Assembly: GCA_023392035.1 (NCBI GenBank)
Contig: JAEVZY010000264.1
Location: 1-9,368, forward strand
Direction: 5' to 3'
Length of the DNA stretch: 9,368 nt
From: Pseudomonadota bacterium
GTDB lineage: Bacteria; Pseudomonadota; Gammaproteobacteria; Burkholderiales; Burkholderiaceae_D
In this document: positions 6,076 to 9,368 of the stretch, in pieces
Position numbering within the stretch: position 1 is the stretch's first letter
Layout: every line of letters begins with the position of its first letter
Position numbers and translations under genes: made by a program
The notes under the pieces: generated by a model
What the model saw: the letters and a program-made list of their open reading frames with translations, nothing else
Told to the model about the DNA's origin: nothing
The model's database searches: none

Positions 6076-7251
6076 TCAGCTCATGATGGTTAATTCTTCG
6101 GTACGCCGCGGCGGATAGGTTTCCCAGCGATTGCAGCCCGGACACTGCCAATAGAACTGGCGCGCCTTGAAGCCGCAATGCGAGCACTGGTAACGCGCCA
6201 GCTTTTGCGCATAACTGTGGACCAGGTTGGTGACCGGCGCCATATCCTCGCGCAGCTGCGGGTCGGCCAGGGCCATGCGCGCGGCAAGGTACTTGTCCAG
6301 CGCCAGCAAGGTGGGCGTGCGCTTCAATTCCTCGCTGATGAGTGCAGTGCCGGCGTCCAGGCCATCCTGCTCATTGATGGCCTTCAACAAGACTTCCACC
6401 AGGTCGATGGAAGGCGCTTCGGCCAGGTAGGAACGCAGGAGATTGATGCCTTCCTGCGGCCTTCCCACGGCCTTGTAGCCATCCATCAGGCGTTGCGCCA
6501 CCAGCGCCACGTGCTGCATGCTTTGCTGTTCAACCCGGTGCCAGGCGGCCAGCGCCGCCTCGGTATCGCCCTTGGCCAGCCACATGTCGCCCATCAGCAT
6601 GGTGGCGCGCACGTTCTTGCGGTCGGCCGCCAGGGCCTGTTCCAGTTGCACCAGCGCGCCGTCGGGATTGGTGCGCACCAGTTCGTCTTCAGCCAGCTCG
6701 CAATGGAACTGGGCGATCTCGCGTTGGCGAGTGCCGGCGCCGGAATCCTGCAAGGCGCGCGCCGCTTCAATGGCGCGCGACCAGTCTTTCTCGCGCTGAT
6801 AAATTTCCAGCAGGGCGCGCCGCGCCTGGGCGCTGTGCGTAGTTTCGGACAACTGGTTGAAGGTTTCTTCGGCGCGATCGAGCAGGCCGGCTTTCAGGTA
6901 GTCCTGGCCCAGTTCGAAACGCGCCTGGACTTGTTGCTCCAGCGGCAGATCGGGACGGGCCAGCAGGTTCTGGTGCACGCGGATGGCGCGTTCGGTTTCG
7001 CCACGACGACGAAACAGGTTGCCCAGCGCGAAGTGCAGGTCGGCGGTTTCCGGATCGAGGGTGACGATTTCGATGAAGGCGTCGATGGACTTGTCCGGCT
7101 GCTCGTTGAGGAGGAAATTCAGGCCCTTGAAGTAACCGCGCGGCAAGCTGCGCGATTCGGAAACGAGTTGGCGGATGTCGACCCTGGCCGCGACCCAGCC
7201 CAGACCGAAGAATGCTGGGATGCCCAGCAGCCACCAGGTTTCAAATTCCAT
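6076..7251 (-). CDS. lapB: LPS assembly protein LapB (YciM), TPR and rubredoxin-like
   Basis: This 391-aa protein, the same length as its family (389 in E. coli), has one N-terminal transmembrane helix (about 5-23). A long series of TPR helices follows on the cytoplasmic side (about 36-340), including HFALGNLFRRRGETERAI and ELGQDYLKAGLLDRAEETF. A rubredoxin-like zinc module closes it, with Cys356 and Cys359 (CSHCG) and Cys370 and Cys373 (CPGC). In E. coli LapB works with FtsH to degrade LpxC, the committed enzyme of lipid A synthesis, and so balances LPS and phospholipid; both the helix and the zinc module matter. It lies 29 bases after lapA and begins the envelope-sugar run. The RBS (GAAAAG) is modest. 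Confidence 0.95.
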   Translation of the reverse strand: MEFETWWLLGIPAFFGLGWVAARVDIRQLVSESRSLPRGYFKGLNFLLNEQPDKSIDAFIEIVTLDPETADLHFALGNLFRRRGETERAIRVHQNLLARPDLPLEQQVQARFELGQDYLKAGLLDRAEETFNQLSETTHSAQARRALLEIYQREKDWSRAIEAARALQDSGAGTRQREIAQFHCELAEDELVRTNPDGALVQLEQALAADRKNVRATMLMGDMWLAKGDTEAALAAWHRVEQQSMQHVALVAQRLMDGYKAVGRPQEGINLLRSYLAEAPSIDLVEVLLKAINEQDGLDAGTALISEELKRTPTLLALDKYLAARMALADPQLREDMAPVTNLVHSYAQKLARYQCSHCGFKARQFYWQCPGCNRWETYPPRRTEELTIMS

Positions 7252-7280
7252 GCTTTGTACTTTTCATTGGTACTGCAGCT

Positions 7281-7589
7281 TCAGCCGATATTGTCCGGCT
7301 GCGGCGGATTGGCGCGAGCCGCGCGTTGCGCATCGGCTTGTTGCTGGGCGGCGGCGGCGGAACGCTTTTGCCGATTCAGGTCGCGCCGATAGCGAAATAC
7401 CGTGGGTGTCATGGCCAGCACGCCCAGCACCGCGCCCGAGGCAAAAAAGCCGAGCAGCAACAAGACCAGCGGACCCCGGATCTCGTAGTCGAGGAACAGG
7501 TGCAGGGCCGCTTCCTGGGTGTTCTTGAGCGCGAAGCCGAAGAACACGATGAACAGCAGCGCAGCAATTATCCTGAACAGAATCTTCAT
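7281..7589 (-). CDS. lapA: LapA family membrane protein (DUF1049)
   Basis: This 102-aa inner-membrane protein has two hydrophobic helices, residues about 3-22 (ILFRIIAALLFIVFFGFALK) and about 40-64. A short loop with the family-typical N-TQE-A pattern (about 23-29) separates them, and a basic, Ala/Gln-rich cytoplasmic tail follows (YRRDLNRQKRS onward). LapA is encoded with LapB in proteobacteria and associates with it in LPS assembly; it is less important than LapB. ATG 7589 was preferred to the in-frame ATG 7640 because family homology begins at MKILFRI, and the extra 17 residues would place polar sequence before the first helix and start almost on the promoter. There is no strong RBS before 7589. 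Confidence 0.9.
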   Translation of the reverse strand: MKILFRIIAALLFIVFFGFALKNTQEAALHLFLDYEIRGPLVLLLLGFFASGAVLGVLAMTPTVFRYRRDLNRQKRSAAAAQQQADAQRAARANPPQPDNIG

Positions 7590-7638
7590 TGTGGCGGGCC
7601 GTTGTTGTTCGCTTTGCCGGCCGCTCCGGCAAGCGAGC

Positions 7639-7644
7639 ATTGTA
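7639..7644 (-). promoter_or_regulatory. Candidate -10 element for lapA
   Basis: TACAAT (complement of 7639-7644) is a one-mismatch -10 box on the minus strand, about 50 bases before the lapA start and downstream of the ihfB terminator. A TTGCAA at 7665-7670 is 20 bases away, too far for a normal -35, so promoter strength is uncertain. A promoter is needed here because transcription from rpsA-ihfB should stop at 7716-7748. Confidence 0.5.
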
Positions 7645-7715
7645 CGCTAAAAGAATTCGGGTTCTTGCAAGCCAGGCAGCACCAAGCGGGCAACAGATCC
7701 CGCATGCGCCTCTCA

Positions 7716-7748
7716 TAAAAAAACGGCACCTGCTGGAGGTGCCGTTTT
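7716..7748 (-). terminator. Rho-independent terminator after ihfB
   Basis: Read on the minus strand, AACGGCACCT and AGGTGCCGTT form a perfect stem of about 11 pairs with a five-base loop (CCAGC), followed by a run of seven T. It begins about 20 bases after the ihfB stop. An A-run on the other side gives weaker activity in the plus direction, where no gene is transcribed. Confidence 0.92.
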
Positions 7749-7770
7749 CATTACAGCTTGCGAACAGTGA

Positions 7771-8076
7771 TCAGTCTTCCTTGATCGGTTGACCCACCAT
7801 GGCATCGACGCGCTCGCGCAATTCCTTGCCCGGCTTGAAGTGCGGCACCCGTTTTTCGGGGACCATCACTCTTTCACCGGACTTGGGATTGCGGCCGATG
7901 CGCGGCGGACGCCGGTTGAGCGCAAAGCTGCCGAAGCCGCGGATTTCGATGCGCTGGCCTGCAGCCAGCGAATCGGCCATCGCGTCGAGTATCGTCTTGA
8001 CGGCGAAATCCGCGTCTTTTGCCACCAACTGCGGAAAATGCTCCGCCAGCCTTGCAATCAGTTCCGACTTGGTCAT
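7771..8076 (-). CDS. ihfB: Integration host factor subunit beta
   Basis: This 101-aa DNA-bending protein of the HU/IHF family pairs with IhfA, encoded elsewhere. The heterodimer bends DNA sharply at WATCAANNNNTTR sites and acts in transcription, recombination and replication initiation. MTKSELIARLAEHFPQL (1-17) is the usual beta-subunit N-terminus. RGFGSF (46-51) and GRNPKSGE (61-68) are family signatures, the latter carrying the intercalating Pro64 at the tip of the DNA-binding arm. The tail after residue 90 is slightly longer than in E. coli (94 aa). It lies 14 bases after rpsA, the usual order in proteobacteria, so it is cotranscribed with rpsA and would suffer if rpsA translation stopped early. 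Confidence 0.95.
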   Translation of the reverse strand: MTKSELIARLAEHFPQLVAKDADFAVKTILDAMADSLAAGQRIEIRGFGSFALNRRPPRIGRNPKSGERVMVPEKRVPHFKPGKELRERVDAMVGQPIKED

Positions 8077-8090
8077 TGCCCTGTTCCGGC

Positions 8091-9368
8091 TCAGCCCTTG
8101 TTATCCAGCTTGGCCTTGAGCAGAGCGCCCAGGCTGGTGGTACCGGCATTGCCAGCGGACTCGGAAGACATCTTCTGCATGGCTTCCTGGGTCTCGGCAT
8201 TGTCCTTGGCCTTGATCGACAGCTGGATGCTGCGGGCCTTGCGATCAATGTTGATGACCATGGCTTCCACCGAATCGCCCACTTTGAGATGGGTGCCGGC
8301 GTCTTCCACGCGGTCACGCGAGATTTCCGAAGCACGCAGATAGCCTTCGACTTCCTCGGACAACTGGATCACGGCGCCCTTGGGCTCGACCGCTTTCACG
8401 GTACCGGTGACCAGCGCGCCCTTGTCGTTCATGGCGGCGAAGTTGTTGAACGGGTCGCCTTCCAGCTGCTTGACGCCCAGCGAAACGCGCTCGCGCTCGA
8501 CATCGATGGCCAGAACAACGGCTTCCAGCTCGTCGCCTTTCTTGTAGCGACGCACGGCTTCTTCGCCGGCTTCGGTCCAGGACAGATCGGACAGGTGCAC
8601 CAGGCCGTCGATGTTGCCCGGCAGGCCGATGAACACGCCGAAGTCGGTGATGGACTTGATCGCGCCCGAAACCTTGTCGCCCTTCTTGTGCGACATGGCG
8701 AAGTCTTCCCACGGATTGGCCTTGCACTGCTTCATGCCCAGGCTGATGCGGCGACGCTCTTCGTCGATCTCCAGCACCATGACTTCGACTTCGTCACCCA
8801 GTTGAACCACCTTGGACGGGGCCACGTTCTTGTTGGTCCAGTCCATTTCGGAGACGTGCACCAGGCCTTCGATGCCCTGCTCCACTTCGACGAATGCGCC
8901 GTAGTCGGTCAGGTTGGTGACCTTGCCGAACAGGCGGGTGCCCGGCGGATAACGACGCGACAGGCCGGTCCAGGGATCGTCGCCCAGCTGCTTGACGCCC
9001 AGCGAAACGCGGTTCTTTTCCTGATCGTACTTGAGGACCTTGGCAGTGATTTCCTGGCCGACGGACAGCACTTCCGACGGGTGACGCACACGGCGCCATG
9101 CCAGATCGGTGATATGCAGCAGGCCGTCGATGCCACCGAGGTCGACGAATGCGCCGTAGTCGGTGATGTTCTAGACGATACCGGTAACGATGGTGCCCTC
9201 TTTCAGGGTTTCCATCAGCTTGGCGCGCTCTTCGCCCATGGACTCTTCGATCACGGCGCGACGCGACAGCACAACGTTGTTGCGCTTGCGATCCAGCTTG
9301 ATGACCTTGAATTCCAGGGTCTTGCCTTCGTACGGGGTGGTGTCCTTGACCGGACGGGTGTCGACCAG
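8091..9368 (-). CDS. rpsA: 30S ribosomal protein S1, partial, interrupted by in-frame TAG
   Basis: S1 is the RNA-binding protein of the small ribosomal subunit that captures and unfolds mRNA leaders. The N-terminal part, about 134 residues by comparison with E. coli, is outside the window. Visible are the end of domain 2 (LVDTRPVKDTTPYEGK, KVIKLDRKRNNVVLSRRAV), domain 3 (NITDYGAFVDLGGIDGLLHI), domain 4 (NLTDYGAFVEVEQGIEGLVH), domain 5 (SITDFGVFIGLPGNIDGLVH) and the divergent domain 6 (KAVEPKGAVIQLSEEVEGYL). A TAG at 9173-9171 replaces the lysine expected before NITDYGAF; 359 sense codons follow it in the same frame to TGA 8091. Adding about 199 residues before it gives about 559 aa, the normal S1 length (557 in E. 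coli). If the TAG is real and not read through, only domains 1-2 and the start of domain 3 are made. Confidence 0.92.
9171..9173 (-). other. rpsA: In-frame amber codon within rpsA
   Basis: On the minus strand the codons read GGT ATC GTC TAG AAC ATC ACC, that is G-I-V-stop-N-I-T. E. coli S1 has GIVKNLTDYGAF here, and the TAG corresponds to about Lys200 in its numbering. AAG to TAG is a single transversion. The frame is the same as that of the rpsA stop, and domain 3 continues without any shift, so this is a substitution, not an indel. The base change also creates TCTAGA (9170-9175). Confidence 0.9.

Noticed and set aside
3555..6118. Long plus-strand open frames (3555-5090 and 4652-6118) opposite hldA and ugd
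   Set aside because: They are exact antisense to genes with full family motifs; their His/Gln/Ala-rich translations resemble no family and reflect high-GC codon bias.
6035..6187. N-terminal extension of Ugd to ATG 6187
   Set aside because: It would overlap the lapB coding region, has no conserved residues, and the family start MRITIIG has a good RBS.
6178..7392. Plus-strand open frame of 404 codons opposite lapB
   Set aside because: Antisense to a lapB gene with intact TPR and zinc motifs; no RBS and no recognisable protein.
9090..9170. Frameshift as explanation for the interrupted rpsA frame
   Set aside because: Codon-by-codon reading shows the same frame before and after the TAG, so only a substitution is needed.

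Overview
The window looks like chromosomal core DNA of a betaproteobacterium, most likely of the order Burkholderiales and probably Oxalobacteraceae (Herbaspirillum/Collimonas-like). This rests on the high GC, the gene order rpsA-ihfB-lapA-lapB-ugd-hldA, a single-domain heptose kinase instead of the fused enterobacterial HldE, and a DUF1415 protein. The genus is inferred from memory of gene order. No transposase, phage gene, tRNA, rRNA or CRISPR array was seen.

Left part (1-2220): a 3'-truncated MFS transporter on the minus strand is divergent from a plus-strand DUF1415 gene. Their 149-base intergenic region carries a perfect 7+4+7 inverted repeat plus an extra half-site. A 293-base spacer then leads to a small plus-strand helix-turn-helix protein of 107 aa. 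Its transcription ends in a hairpin terminator shared with the convergent cysM.

Middle (2285-7589), all minus strand, in transcription order: lapA, lapB, ugd, hldA, comEA, cysM. lapA-lapB-ugd-hldA form a tight envelope cluster. LapB controls LpxC proteolysis and so lipid A output. Ugd makes UDP-glucuronate. HldA phosphorylates heptose-7-phosphate for the LPS core. The ugd stop and hldA start overlap as ATGA. The expected hldD is not between hldA and the following genes. comEA (periplasmic DNA-uptake HhH protein) and cysM (cysteine synthase B) follow with larger gaps.

Right part (7716-9368), minus strand: rpsA (ribosomal protein S1, N-terminal part outside the window) is followed 14 bases later by ihfB (IHF beta) and a strong Rho-independent terminator.

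The most striking observation is an in-frame TAG (9173-9171, minus strand) in rpsA. It sits at an almost invariant lysine of the third S1 domain, with perfect S1 homology in the same frame on both sides. S1 is normally essential in Gram-negative bacteria. The codon is therefore either a single-base sequence error, a genuine nonsense mutation that must be suppressed or tolerated, or a recoded codon. No wholly new multi-gene system was recognised; the rest is well-explained core genome.
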